A DNA stretch of 64,000 nucleotides from Liquidambar formosana (lineage: Eukaryota > Streptophyta > Magnoliopsida > Saxifragales > Altingiaceae). This document shows positions 48,676-62,172 of the stretch, in pieces; position 1 is the stretch's first letter; each line of letters begins with the position of its first letter. The DNA is taken from contig CM077833.1 of NCBI GenBank assembly GCA_039720395.1, positions 11,779,133 to 11,843,132 on the forward strand. Direction: 5' to 3'. The position numbers and the translations under genes are program-made. The notes beneath the pieces are model-generated. The model did not search any database, was not told the origin of the DNA, and worked only from the letters and a program-made list of their open reading frames with translations.

Positions 48676-48999
48676 AGACTTTAGAAATAGGATACCCATG
48701 GCATGTCAATAGTTCTTTATCTAACACCAACAAATTGCTTTGTCAATCAATTAGTTCTAAATGAATTGCCAATAATAATTTAATTTTGAGATTTGTTGTT
48801 GTGGTGTTGTTTGGACCGCACCCAAAGTAACTTTATGGGTTGCCTACGTATCCTCATCCCTTTTTTTTTCTTTTTTCTTTTTTTTTTTTTTTTATTTATT
48901 TTTTTTTTTATTTTTTATGAATGGGGAATCAGGTCCTCGTAGTTCAAATGCCTTAACTTTTGCCTAGGCCGCCCTTATGGGTTTTTAACCTAGCAGGCT
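48676..48999 (-). other. Gypsy-C pol 3' flank with A-rich tract
   Basis: Non-coding. The plus strand has long T runs (48861-48915), i.e. A-rich on the element sense strand, beside GGATACGTAGGCAACCC (minus strand). That resembles the GGTACGTAGGCGCTC block in the LTRs. The convergent 3' ends of pol and the DUF7745-like ORF meet here. Confidence 0.5.
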
Positions 49000-51900
49000 T
49001 CATACATGATACATTTTCAATTGATCCAAATTAGTAGGACGAGCGAACCCCATCCAAATCCATGAGGCGAACAGCCCCTGCTGGCAATATCTCCTTAATG
49101 ACATATGGGCCTGTTGGGAATCAAACTAGAGAGGAAAAATACAAAGGCGGAATTTAAAATTTTTCCTACGATTCCCAAACCCATGAATCCAATTATGCTT
49201 AATACAAAACAAAAACCCTAACTAGAAGAGGGTAGGGATTACTTACAGTTGATTAATGTCTTCTCCTTTATGCTCCAAGCTTTTTCTTCTCCTTTTTGCT
49301 CCAAGCTTTGTCTCCGGACAGCGGTGAATGAGCAGCCCAAGTGTGCTACCTCCAATGGTATCCACACCTAGCTAGAGCTTGTTGTCCTTTCCTTCTTCTT
49401 CCTTATGGTTGCTAGAGGTGGAGAAGAGGGAGAGAGAGAGAGGGAGAGCTGTAATTTTTCCAGCCAGCCCTTGGGGAAGAGTGATTGTGATGATGTCATC
49501 CCCTTATAGTGGGCATTATATAGCCCACTAATAGGGCCGGCCAAGGGGGGATTCCAAACCCTAATCTAATTTGTGTAATTACTCTTAATTACACAATTAG
49601 CCCACTAGTTTGCATCAAATACAAATTAGCCCCATAAAGAACTTTTCTTTAATCACTTATACCCTTTCTCTCATAGACAATCAAGCTCTCTTAGCATGAT
49701 CAGTGTGTGACCCATTGGGTTCACATCATCAAGTAGTAGGAACAGCACAAGTTGTGCACAATGGAACACTTTCCATTAAGGGTCTAATTGAAACTCCTTT
49801 CAATTCCCTAATTGATTATAACTCATTTATATCAATTAGGGCTTCTACTAACCATGAGTAACACCTAGCATATGGCTCATGGTGTGGTCCTTAATGAGGT
49901 GAATAGTCATTTACAAAGAACCCTTCTGTTATAGTTTACAGGTTACAATTCCATCCTTCCATCAACACAATGTCTCCAATTGAACTAATAGGACATGGAA
50001 GTCTGTCAAGTCCCTAGTTCAATTACTTTATACTCATTCATTAATATCAACTCAATGATGAACTTATGGAAACTCCTTTCCATATTCATTCTACCATGGG
50101 CCCATGGATTTAATGAGTTATATTCAATGAATGCTGTATGAGACATTCACTCTCTTTTTCCTGAGAGTGATGGATTCCTTGTTGATCACTCACATGCCTT
50201 CACACACATAGCAGTAGGGCCAATGAACACCCTTACAGACCCCTGAATAGGATCTGCACTTAATGTTATCAAACTTCTAAAGCTACATGTATAAGACAAC
50301 CATGGTGTCTCAGGTCTAAGGATTACTTGTACCACTATAACAATGAGAAACTGATTGACAGGCAGGTTAAAACTCCATTCAGTTTATCTCATATCTTTGG
50401 TCACATTCAGTGTACCTATTCTTATAATAGGCACCCACTTGTTGGTTGTAGTGTCTCCACACAAATAGCTTGAGACTAGCTATCCTCCTATAGAGTCAAC
50501 ATAACAAGTGCTAGTCCTATGGTTCATTACTGTCCATCATAGTGAACCTTCAACTAGGAATGATTTAGGAGTTTAGTACAGAGATATATTTACAGTCTCA
50601 AAATTACAACCCTTTGTAATTTCATATTCTCAACTCTAACTCCATGGACATATTATGTAAATATAAATGATGCATATAAACATAATAGAATAAGCCCTTT
50701 CATTAAATCAATAATAAATGTGACATATATAAATGAAATCAATTGATTGTTCCTAATCCCTAAACAATCATCTCCATGATTGGCTCTAGGGCATAATCCT
50801 AACAGGGCCACCCCAACTTGGCTTGAACTTTCTTTGTGGATCAAAAACTGGAGCTATGATTTCTTTTAAGACCAAATCCCTTTTCTTCAAACCTCAGTCT
50901 TTGATATGTTTGTTGAATGCTCTTGCAACCCTTCGCTGATATCCCTGCACATGATACAAAGCCCTCAATCGCCTTTCATCTAGCAATGCCAACTCATCAT
51001 AATGGTTCTTAACTCAATCCGCTTTTTCTATCTCACTCTCCATGGCAACCCGTAATGATGGTACCTCCAACTCAATAGGCAAAACAGCCTTCATCCTATA
51101 CACCAAAGAATAGGGGGTAGCCCCTGTTAACGATCTTACGGATGTTCTATAGCCCCACAAGGCTAAGGGTAACTTCTCATGCCAATCGGTGTAAGTGTCA
51201 GCTATTTTCTGTAGTATCTTCTTAACATTTTTGTTGGCGGCCTCCATTACTCCATTAGTCTGGGGGCGATAAGGGGAGGCGAGATGGTGCACTATGTTGT
51301 ATTTCTAAAAAAGCTCCTTGGTTTCTTTCTGAAAGTGCTGACTATTGTCCGAAATAATCTCATGGGGTACCCCATACCTATAAACAATGTTGAGTTGTAT
51401 GAACTGTGCTACCTTCTTGGCATTCAGGGTCTTGAAAGATGCTGCCTCTACCTACTTAGTGAAGTAATCAATAGCTACCAAGATGTATTCGTGCCCATTG
51501 GAGGCTTTCGGCTTAATCTGCCCAATTATATCTATTCCCCACACTGCAAAAGGCCATGGCGATGACATGCTTGTCAAAGGCATGGAAGGCAAGTGTTGTC
51601 CATTAGCAAAGACCTGACACTTATGACACTTCTTAACATGTGCATGGCAATCTCTCTCCATTGTAGACCAATAGTAGCCCAACCTCATGATTTTCTTAGC
51701 TAGCATATAACCATTTATGTGCGGTGCTCCAACTCCTTCATGGATTTCACTAACAAGACGTTCGGCTTCTTCCTCAGTGACACACAACAGATGGACCCTA
51801 TCGTATGACCTCCGGTATAGCTTTCCTTCACACAAAACATAGTGACTTGCTAGCCTCCTTAGTGTTCTCCTATTAATGCGGGATGCTCCTTCTGGATACT

Positions 51901-54066
51901 CCCTTTCCTCGATGAGCTTTATGATGTCATGGTACCAAGGATGGCCATCTTTTACTTCTCCTTCTCGAGTAGAGCAGCAATACACAGGTTTTTCTCTACA
52001 TTCTATCACCAACGGTTTTACATTCCCACCATCCGGGATTTCCACCGTAGAAGCTAGAGTTTCCAAAGAATCAGCGAACTGATTCTTATTTCTCGACAAA
52101 TAATTAAACTCTATTTCCACAAATTCTTTAGTCAAGGCTTCTAAATAGGCATGATACGGTAGCAACTTTTCATCACAAGTCTTCCACTCTCCCTTTATTT
52201 GGCAGATAATCAATGCTGAATCTCTGAAAACTTCTAACTCTTTGATCCCCAATTCGAGTGCAGCTTCCAACGCAAGGATGCAATCTTCATACTCGGCAAT
52301 GTTGTTGGTTGCTTCAAATCCTAACTTAACCGCCAAGGGTGTGAATGCTTCCTCAGGTGAGACCAGTAGAACTCTTATCCCATACCCTTTCTTGTTTGCA
52401 GCTCCATCGAAGTATACTTTCCAATTCTTCTTTCCGATTTCCAGGACATCCTCATCAGGGAATTGATCATTGAATTGTTCTAATGATGCCACAGGGCAAC
52501 TAGCCAAGTAATCTGCAATGACGCTTCCCTTTACTGACTTCTGCGTTACATACTTTATGTCGAATTCATTGAGAAGAATTGACCAACGGGCAATTCTGTA
52601 GGATAAAACCGGCCTTTCTATCAAGTACTTCAGCGGATCCATATGACTTATCAAGAAAACCTCATAAGACATCATATAGTGACGGAGTTTCTGAGTTGCC
52701 CACACCAAAGCCACATAAGCCTTCTCTACGGCATTGTACTTTACCTCATAGTCCGTCATCTTTTTGCTTAGGTAATAAATGGCATTCTCCTTTTTCGACC
52801 CCTCAAGGTACTGAGCTAGCATAGCTCCCGTCGCGGTTTCAGTGACCGTCAAGTATAACAATAACGGCTCACCTTATCGCAGAAGAACTAGGATTGGTGG
52901 ATTACTCAAATACCTTTTAATAGTCTCAAAAGCTTCTTGACATTCTCTGTTCCATACCTTCGGTACACCCTTCTTGAGCAACTTGAAAATCGGCTCACAC
53001 ACCATAGTTAAGTTAGCAATAAACCTGCTTATGTACTGAATTCTCCCTAGAAACCCTCGAATCTGCTTTTCTATACTAGGCGGCTCCATCTCCACAATGG
53101 CCTTAATTTTTCTTGGATTAACCTCGATTCCCCTTTGGGTAATCATGAACCCTAATAACTTGCCCGCAGTGACACCAAAGGCGCATTTCTGTGGATTCAA
53201 CTGCAAGTTGTACTTCTTTGCTCGCTCTAGGAATCTTTCCAGTGCCATGAAATGTGCTTCTCAATCCACGGACTTCACGATCATGTCGTCCACATACACT
53301 TCTACCTCCTTATGGATCATATCATGCAGCAATGTTGTAGCGGCTCTCTGATAGGTAGCCCCGGCATTTCTCAAACCGAACGGCATCACTTTATAGCAAT
53401 ATGTTCCCCACTGTGTGATAAAAGCTGTTTCCTCCATATCCTGCGGCGCTATCTTTATCTGATTGTATCCGGAAAACCCATCCATGAAAGAGAGAAGCGC
53501 ATGTCCCACAGTACTGTCTACCAACACATCAATGTGGGGCAAAGGAAAATGATCCTTAGGTCTTGCTGCATTAAGATCTCGAAAATCCACACACATCCTT
53601 ACTTTTCCATCCTTTATAGGCACAGGCACTATGTTAGATAACCATTCGGGATACTCCACAACCTGTAGGAACCTGCGTCAAGTTGCTTGGTTACTTCTTC
53701 CTTAACCTTCAATGCCCATTCAGGTTTTAATCTTCTCAATTTTTGCTTTACCGGCTTTTTAAGGGGATTAGTGGGGATGAAATGCTGCACAATGTCAGGA
53801 TCTATGCCGGGCATGTCTTCATAAGACCATGCAAAGGCGGTTATGTTGGCCTTTAAGAGGGTTATCAGCTTTTTTCAAGTGGTGAGAGGGTTATCCCAAT
53901 TTTAATTATCTTTGGCAATTATTTTGTCCTTAAATTGATTGATTCCAATTCATCCATGTTAGGTTCAATGACACCCCTTTTCCTTCGCTCGGCGAGCTCC
54001 GGGGGGAGGTCATTCCTAGGATCTATATCCATGCCATAAATATCCATAGAAGAGAGAAAAGAAACA
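49000..54066 (-). pseudogene. pol: Gypsy-C pol: RT, RNase H, second RNase H, integrase
   Basis: From the intron acceptor leftward: linker, RT (YVDDM at 53282-53296, VPVPIKDGKVRMCVDFRDLN), connection, RNase H, then archaeal-type RNase H (KVYFDGAANKKGYG near 52410, NNIAEYEDCILALEAALELG). Integrase follows with an HHCC finger (CHAHVKKCHKC near 51620), core GIDIIG, ISDNSQHF in place of DNG, and NGVMEAANKN. The tail ends PYVIKEILPAGAVRLMDLDG with a stop at 49000-49002. Breaks: frameshifts or stops near 53655, 53250, 52865 and 51452, further lesions downstream, and a 1.69-kb solo LTR. The longest intact piece is 469 codons (51452-52861). Tat lineage is supported by the dual RNase H. Confidence 0.9.
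49112..50804 (-). mobile_element. Solo copia LTR in Gypsy-C pol
   Basis: A 1693-bp LTR of the Copia-2 subtype in reverse orientation, flanked by a perfect 5-bp duplication GGGCC (49107-49111 and 50805-50809). Removing it rejoins the pol C-terminal tail. It has no internal sequence. Confidence 0.95.
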
Positions 54067-54252
54067 CTGCAAGCAAACAATGTATAAAAGAAACACACTT
54101 CATTAAAGGAACTAGTAAAAAGACACAGACTTAAAGATAAAAAAGGAAACAAAATTTAGTGCGACAACTATGAAACGACTCCTAACTCCACAGAGTGGGA
54201 TAGGCGGACACACTTTATTGAAAGCAAGAAAGACTCTAACTAAGGAACCTAC
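54067..54252 (-). other. Predicted intron between protease and RT (Gypsy-C)
   Basis: The minus-strand donor GTAGGT (ending at 54252) and acceptor TTGCTTGCAG (at 54067) give 186 bases, the same length and sites as 16226-16411. Conservation in two independently decayed copies supports function. Confidence 0.75.
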
Positions 54253-57200
54253 AAGCTACTATCAGGCAGGTCATGATCTTCTTCTTCTAGGATCTCTGCA
54301 ATGGCTCCATCTTCTAGGTACCAATTATGAAGTGGCATGGTTGCATGGTGAACTGACGAATCTTGGCAATCTTCTATTGCTGACTCTCCCAAAGTAAGAA
54401 CCATATCTTGGAACATGGTGACCATAGCATCGATATCCACATGCTCTACCCAATCTTCTTTCTTCTTTCCCATAGAGTTGTACCAACTTGTCAAGCTCTG
54501 AGGATTTGGCCCTTCTGTAAAGTACTTATCACAAAAATCTTTATCTGCTAATGCTGGATCAGAACTTGGGTAAAAAGTACAATAGCATGATGGCTCTTTC
54601 TTTTCGAACTCTTGTACGCCTTCAAACCCCATAGTAAGGACCATGTCTTGGAACAGAGTGACCATGGTTTCAGAATCTATACGCTTCACCACCCAATCTT
54701 CTTCTTTCTTTTCCTAATAACTGTCATTGATGGCTTCATCATCTACCATTTCACCGGTGATTAGATACCACTCGGTGAAGAAAATCTCGAACCCCGGGAT
54801 TCTGATCTTGGTTATTGGATTGAACATAGGCTCGGGGAACCCACAGTACAGGAAGTCATCCCCCTCCTTGATAAAATAGCCATTCAAAGCCAGCATGTAT
54901 GGTGAGATCTTAAGGTCTGGCACCCTTCCTTCTGCTCTGGCCTTTCCCTTCTCCTTATTCCTCCTTGTCATTTCTGCATAGTCATTTTTGGTGGGCTCAT
55001 ATCCTAACCCAAAAATATAGGAAACAACACGGCTTTGAATAGAATGGGGAATTCCTTGTTGGCGATGCCCTAGGCTCATGCCCGGAAAGAAATTCATTCT
55101 ATGCATTATCTCACCAACATGTAAATTTCCATGGGGATAATAGTCAAGGGGTATTAATTCTTCCTTTTCCAACTCCTTTTCTATGCACTGCACATACTCA
55201 AACCCCGACAAGGGTATCTCAACTGACTCTGGTTTTATTTCACATACGGGTACACCCGCCATTTTCAAATCATAGTCCTCTTGAAGCGTAACAATGGCTC
55301 CCTCATGTGGGAACTTTACCTTTTGGTGCAAGGATGATGGTACAGCCCCAGCAAGATGAATCCAAGGCCTTCCCAATAACAGATTAAAACAAGACGGCAC
55401 ATTCAAAACCTGAAACTCCACTCTGAACTCCATGGGTCCCATAATTAGAGGTAAAGTGACCACCCCAATTACTTATCTACGAGTGTTTTTATACGCCCTC
55501 ATTGTCTGCCCAGATGGAGTGAAATCAGTGGCCCCAAGCCCAAAATAGTTGCAGTTCTCAAGGGACATACATTCAGTGCGGAACCATTATCAATTAAGAC
55601 CGTGGGAACCCTCTTCCCCATGGTGTCAACAGTTATGTGCAAAGCTTGGGAGTGGCTTGGCCCACTCTTAGGTATGTCAGCCTCTGTGAACACTATAGTG
55701 GAATTCTTTGGAGCAGGGTTTACTAGATTCACCAATCCCTCAGGAGACAAATCAACCGGAACCTGTATTTAGTTTAACAACTTCAGCACTGTCTGTCTGT
55801 GTTTGTGAGAGGCCATAAGTAAGCCCCATATGGTGATATTGGCATTGGTCTTCTTCAATTGTCTGAGTACTTCATCCTCTTCTTCTTGCACATCAAGGCG
55901 CTTATCTAACTCATCCAGTGGATTATTAGACTCCAAGTGCGGAGGCTTGAAATGGCAGCCCCCTCTTGTTATGTGGTCCACTTCCTCATCACTATCCCAT
56001 ATGTCATCAATCTCATTTATGTCACCCATTAGGTCGTCCCATTCAATCATGTCAATGTCTTCCATCTGCACCTCTTCAACTATATCATCCCAGCCTATAG
56101 GAATTATAGGCTCACTTGGCAATGGATCAGGATAAAGCACATAGTAATCAAATTTCACCGAAGGTTCTCCCAATAGCCCCATTTGAGGGTTTCCTGCTTC
56201 ATACCTTTCTTTCAGCTGCTGTTGGATAGACTTTTTTGGTAATAGTAGGATCTTTTGGTCAATGAGGTCTTGAACGACCTTTTTCAGCATAACACAGTCC
56301 TTGGTATCATGGCTGGGTATACCATGGTATTGGCAATATTGATGGGGTGTTTGGGGTCTTGGCTTTGGAGGGTGAGGTATGATAAGGCCTTTGTTACAGC
56401 ATTGGTAAAAGGCTTGGGTCAAGGACATGGGTAATGGGGTGTATTGTCTTATGGATAGGCAAGGTCGAGATGGGTCGGCTTCAATGGCATTTATGGAGTT
56501 GGATGAATTATGAGAGGGAAGTGGATTTTGGGTGACATTTGGGCGATTTGGAGGAGTTAGTGGTGAGATGATTTGTTTGTCAAGTAAGTCTTGGATCTCA
56601 TGCCTAAGGCGATAGCAACGGTTGGTTAAGTGGCCTTTGGCTTGGTGGAATTTGCAGTATTCATTCTCATTGTAGTTTTTGGGCAATGGGTTTGGTGGTG
56701 GTCTTGGGTCGAGAGGTTTCAACAGGCCTCGGCTCTTTAGCTTTTCAAGCACTTTCTCAAGTGGCATATGCAGCTCGGTGAATTGGCGAGGTGGATTGGT
56801 GTCATTCAGGGAGATAGGTTAAGTGGGTTGGGTTATGGCATTGACCTTGGCATTGTTTTTCCTAGCAAAGTTCGACCTGCGGCTCCTTTGGACTTCTTCT
56901 GTCTTGATTGACCCATCGGCAATAGCATCCTCAACTTGTGTACCTGCTCCGATAAGAGCCTTGAAGTTAGGGAAGTAGTGAGCAAAGAGGTGCTTGTGAT
57001 ACACCGGCAATAGGTTCTTAACCACCAATTGAATCTGATCTTCCTCGTTCAGTCTATCTGCTATTTTCGAGTCCTTTTGCCTCCACCTTGTAATGAAAGC
57101 AGAGCAGGTCTCATTAGCCCCTTGTTTCGTGGTCTCTAGGTCCCTTCGTGTGACATCCACCTCGGTATTGTACTTGTAGTGCTCTGAGAACTCATTACAT

Positions 57201-57772
57201 ATGTCCTCCCAAGTCCGGGTTCTATTCTCATCCAATACTAGGAACCCCTTTAAGGCGGAAGTGGCTAGGGTTTCATGGAACATTTGAGCCAAGAGTTCAT
57301 CTGTCGCTCCTCGAGAGTGCATAGCTCGTACGTACATCTTCAAATGGGTCTTAGGGCAACCCGTTCCATCAAATTTTTCTAATTCGGGCATCTTGAATTG
57401 TAGTGGAATACGAGCTTGAGGAAACAAAAATAGGGTATGTACATCCACCATGTCATCCGTCTTACGGATTCCCTTTATAGTTCTCTCCAATGCTTCTACC
57501 TTGCTAGCCAACACAGAGTCTGTATCTGAAGTCTTCCCCTTACTTCCCCCTTATAGGTTAAAAATTTCAGGTGGTTCACTCCCTTTGGGCTTAGTACTTC
57601 CTCCTTCATTGGTCTTAGTGCCTTCTCTAGACTGAGTCCCATCTTCGGTGTTATCCCTTAGGGTACGACCACTATTCTATTCGGGTTCCAACATCTTATG
57701 TTGGATATCTTGGGCCATTTTCAATGCCCTCTTGGATACATCAGTGGTGTAATCAAGCTTAGTCATGATAGC
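54253..57772 (-). pseudogene. gag-pro: Gypsy-C gag and protease with G-patch
   Basis: A minus-strand homologue of 12592-16225. The gag domain (57514-56819) keeps the frame that Gypsy-1 lost at 13338. Two knuckles follow (near 56650 and 56310), then protease VLIDNGSALNVCP (near 55590), the G-patch MNFFPGMSLGHRQQGIP (near 55095) and the duplicated acidic segment. Stops lie at 57553 (in NL-stop-GGSK), 56819, 55768 and near 55470 and 54713. The N-terminal residues (about the first 37 codons, by comparison with Gypsy-1) and everything upstream are missing at the 57770-57774 junction. Confidence 0.87.
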
Positions 57773-58619
57773 CTATAAGCACCCATGTCACCCTTTCGGT
57801 TTCTCAGTTCATTTGGGCTAAATTAAGATCTTTCCATACAAAAATCAGCAAGTATATCATCACAAGAATTGCATGCATATCATATATTTCATTCATCCAT
57901 CCATGCATAAGAGGCACATAAAAACAGAAAATAAAGAAAAGAAAAGAAAACAGAAAGAAACCTAGGATACTTGGATCCTAGAACGGACTTGAGCCTCACG
58001 AAAAGCGCCTACGTACCATGCAACGAAATACATGGATCAAAGTCCACGTAGTTCGATTAGAAATAGGGTTAAGTCCTAATACAAACCTATGGTAAAAACC
58101 CTAGGTTTCCTTATTTGATCAAAAGAGCTGAATAAACAAAGTTTGAATTTAAGAAAACTTCCACAAAATGGAAACCTTGATAAAAATAGAATTTTATTGG
58201 TTAAGGAAACCCTTGATTAAAACCATAGACTTGTATTAAAACTTAACCCTAGGAGGGAGAAGAGAAAGAGTTAGGAAGAGAGGTAAATTGGGGCACCTTC
58301 ACACCCACTTACCTGAGCGCAATAGCTCCAAGCATTAGCCATTTCAAGCATTGGCAGCCCTATTTGCCATAGGACTAATACCACACCTATTTGCACCCTT
58401 ACACATGCTCAAAACCATGCAAAAACACTAACATGCAAATCTGGACAAAATAGTATTATGGCCTAAAATCATTCACTAATCATGCTAACAACAAAAACAG
58501 CGAACAAATATAAGCTCTAACACAATCCTAGAACCATATCATGCATAAAAAACCCTAGAAATCAACTAACATGCATGCAAAAATATCATATTTACTCTAC
58601 ATGTAAAACATATACAGCA

Positions 58620-61336
58620 TGTCACACCCCATTTTTTGCACCACCTTACTAGGGCTCATCATTTCATGCATGTTTTTGTTTTGTTTTTGAGTCTAGTCAC
58701 TTGCATTAGGTTTCTAGAGTCACAAGGACAATGGGTATGAATTTTGGTTCAATTTGGAGTTGATCTTGAGGGATAATAAGAGCTTTTGTGACTTGAGGGG
58801 CATAATCGTCTTTTAAGTCCCAAACTTTTCATTTGACCTTGAAATAATCTCCAAATTGTCAATTGAAGTTCATATGGATGCATAAGAGGTATTTCTAGTG
58901 TCAATTTGATGAATCAATGGCTCGGGATTAAAATGGCTCAATGTAGTTCAAAAATTGTTAATTGACCTTTCTTTGGGTTAGCTCTAATTGACTCACAATT
59001 ACCAACCAAATCTTTTCAAATTGACTTTCATTAGTCATCATTTTACTCCCAAAAGTGTTTTATGAAGTTCAATTTTGATGTGGAAAGTGTTTGGTTTGAC
59101 CCTATGTGCATGCCTATGTTTAGCAAAGATAGAGTATAGTGGTTAACCGCCTTGTTCAAACCTAACCATGCCCCCATGGTTAGTGGTTTTCACCCTAAAA
59201 TGTTCAAAAACATATTCCTCATCGAAACACGGTCGTTTTGGCTTTTGTTTCATCAAAATCGGAGTTCATTTGGCCCCTGAAACACTTCTAGAAGCATTAG
59301 GAGTCGAAAATAGGCAAAAATCTGGAGTGGGCTCGGGTGACCACCCAGCCCCGGGCGGCTAGCCGCCTGGGCCCAGGTGGCTAGCCGCCCAGGCCCTGGT
59401 GGTCACCCGAGACCACTTTCCTATTTTCACTCTAACTCCTTGCTGAAGCGGATTCCTCCCTATTTTGACGTACTTGGGCTCTTTTGGACGAGTTTCCTTC
59501 TAATTTTTGGTAACTTCTGAGTTACTTAAGCCCCAAGGGGGTCTCTAATAACCCTTGGATTAATTTTTAGGGTTTTAATCCCAGCCATTGGTTAATCCTA
59601 ATTGAACTCTATAAATACCCCCCTATGCTTCAGCACAAGGGGAGCCACTTTATGCCTAAAAACCTTAGTGTTAGAGAGAGAATAAGAGAGAGGGACTTGA
59701 AGGAGAGCTGGAGTTCTTGCTGTAGCCTTGGAGAACATTGATTCAAGTCATCCATAAGAGCAAGAGGGAGTTCATACAGCAGCAAGGAAGGCCCTTCCTA
59801 AGGTATTCTCCTTCTCTATTCAAGCTTAAACTAGGTTTTCATATAGGATAGGCCTATTACATGTTAAAGGTAGCTTTTTTATCATGTATTAACACTCTAG
59901 CTAGTTAATATACATGGAATATCTATTGTTTATCTACTGTTTAGCATGCTTTAGGGCTATCCTTTAGGTTTCAATGCATAGTTATGATTCTTGTGCTCCT
60001 GTTTGTCCTTGTGCTAGGATTAGTGTCATTGCATGTTAGAGTTAGGATTTGCATCATGCTATATTGCTTTAGTTAGTTAATATGCATGATTTAATTTCTG
60101 TTTAGTTTGGTTTTAGCATGACTAAAGTATGTTTTGTATGTCTTTAAGCATATTTGTGAGTTTAGGGTTTTAGAGTCATTGTTTTATGTTAGTTTTCATA
60201 TAGCATGATAAAGTAGACTTTTTTATTGGTTTTTTCTTCGTGTTTGCTGTATATGTCTTGCATATAGAGTAAATATGATGTTTTTGCATGCATGTTAGTA
60301 TATTCTAGGGTTTTTATGCATAATATGGTTCTAGGAATATGTTAGGACTTATTATTGTTTGCTGTTTTTGCTGTTAGCATGCTTAGTAGATGATTTTAGG
60401 CCATAATACTATTCTGTCCAGATTTGCATATCATTGTTTTTGCATGGTTTTGAGCACTTGTAAGGGTGCAAATAGGTGTGGTATTTGTCCTATGGTAAAT
60501 AGGGCTGCTCATGTCTGAAATGGCTAATGCTTGGAGCTATTGCGCTCAGGTAAGTGGGTATGAAGGTGCCCCAATTTACCTCTCTTCCTTATCCTTTCTC
60601 TTCTCCCTATCTAGGGTTAATTTTTAATATGATCCTATGGTTTAATTAGAGGTTTCCTTCACAAATAAAATTCTAGTTTTTATTAAAGTTTCCATTTTGT
60701 GGAGTTCTTTCTAAAATCAAACTTTCTATCAATTCTCTTTCGATCAAATAAGGAAACCTAGGGTTTTAACCATAGGTTTGTATTAGGTCTTAACCTTAGT
60801 TCTAATTCGAACTACGTGGACTTTGATCCATGTATTTCGTTGCATGGTACGTAGGCGCTCTTCGTGAGGCTCAAGTCCGTTCTAGGATCCAAGCATCCTA
60901 GGTTTTCTTTTTGTTTTGTTTTGTTTTTCTTTATTTTCTGTTTTTGTGTGTTTATTATGCATGGATGGATGAATGAAATATATGATATGCATGCTATCTT
61001 GCGATGATATACTTGCTGATTTTTGTATGGAAAAGATCTTGATTTAGCCCAAATGAACTAAGAGACCGAAAGGGTGACATGGGTGCCTATAGGCTTTGCC
61101 TAGAACCTTCCCATGTCATAACTTAGCCTCCAAATCCCCGATTTCTTTGGTTTCCAAAAGATTGGTTTTTGCCTTTCCTTTTTAAACATGGAGTCATTCA
61201 AATTGTTTTCCTAAAACAAACTGTTTTTAGGGTTTTCCTTGTTTCCTTTAAAAAATAAGGTGGCGACTCCTTTCCTTTTCTTTTTTCAAACCTATTTTCT
61301 TTCCAACCCTCGTGGGCCCGATTTCCGGGGTTCACA
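58620..61336 (+). mobile_element. Solo gypsy LTR (second subfamily) inserted in a like LTR
   Basis: 2717 bp from TGTCACACCCCATTTT to GGGGTTCACA, flanked by CAGCA (58615-58619 and 61337-61341). It is in the opposite orientation to the host LTR, so the two form a long inverted repeat. It carries the 80-bp palindrome (59332-59411), a TATA box (59610-59617) and TGGCGACTCC near its 3' end (61261). Confidence 0.95.
59332..59411. repeat. 80-bp GC-rich near-palindrome, copy 6 (solo LTR U3)
   Basis: CTCGGGTGACCACCCA to TGGTGGTCACCCGAG with inner GGCGGCTAGCCGCC and a centre at GGGCCC. It is exactly 80 bases long and lies 199 bases upstream of the TATA box. Confidence 0.92.
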
Positions 61337-62172
61337 CAGCAACTATGAAGAAAAACCAATAAAAAGCTCTACTTTAACATGCTGTATGAAACTAACCTAA
61401 AACAAGGACACTAAAAACCCTAAACTCACAAATATGCTTAAAAACACATAAAACTAACTCTAAACATGCTAAAATAAAAAAGAACAGAACCTAAATCATG
61501 CATACTAACCAACTAAAACAATAAAACATGATAAAAATCATAACTCTAACATGCGATAACACTACTCTAAAACAAGGACAACGGGAGCACAAGAATCACA
61601 ACTATGCTTAAAAACACATAGGACAGCCCTAAAGCATGCTAAACTTACGATAAACAGTAGATATTCCATGTATATTAACTAGCTAGAGTGTTAATACATG
61701 ATAAAAAAGCTACCTTTAACATGCAATAAGCCTATCCTATATGAAAACCCATATTCAGTATAAAGAAGGAGTGAGGAATACCTTAAAAAGAAGCTTCCTT
61801 GTTGCTGTAGAGACTCTCTCTTCCTCTTATGGATGACTTAAACCAATGTTCTCCAAGGCTACAGCAAGAACTCTAGCTCTCCTTCAAGTCTCTCTCTCTT
61901 ATTCTCTCTCAAACACTTAGGTTTTTAGGCATAAAGTGGCTCCCCTTGTGCTGAAGCATAGGGGGGTATTTATAGACTTCAATTAGGATTAACCAATGGC
62001 TACGATTAAAACCCTAAAAATTAATCCAAGGGCTATTAGAGACCCCCTTGGGACTTGAGTAACTCAGAAGTTACCAAAAATTAGAAGGAAACTCGTCCAA
62101 AAGAGCCCAAATACGTCAAAATAGGCAAGAGTCCACTTCAGCAAGGAGTTAGAGTGAAAATAGGAAAGTGGC

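Larger units (their letters stand above)
41189..57772 (-). mobile_element. Gypsy-C: reverse-oriented Tat/Ogre-type element, both ends lost
   Basis: On the minus strand, from 57772 leftward: gag, protease, intron, RT, two RNases H, integrase, pol stop at 49000, then antisense cargo (DUF7745-like ORF, PMD gene on the plus strand) and the 3' repeat region. It ends abruptly at 41189 against the Gypsy-1 LTR and at 57772 against a foreign LTR. The internal sequence is close to Gypsy-1. Two solo copia LTRs lie inside it (44432-46088 and 49112-50804). Gag and pol have several stops and shifts. Confidence 0.9.
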
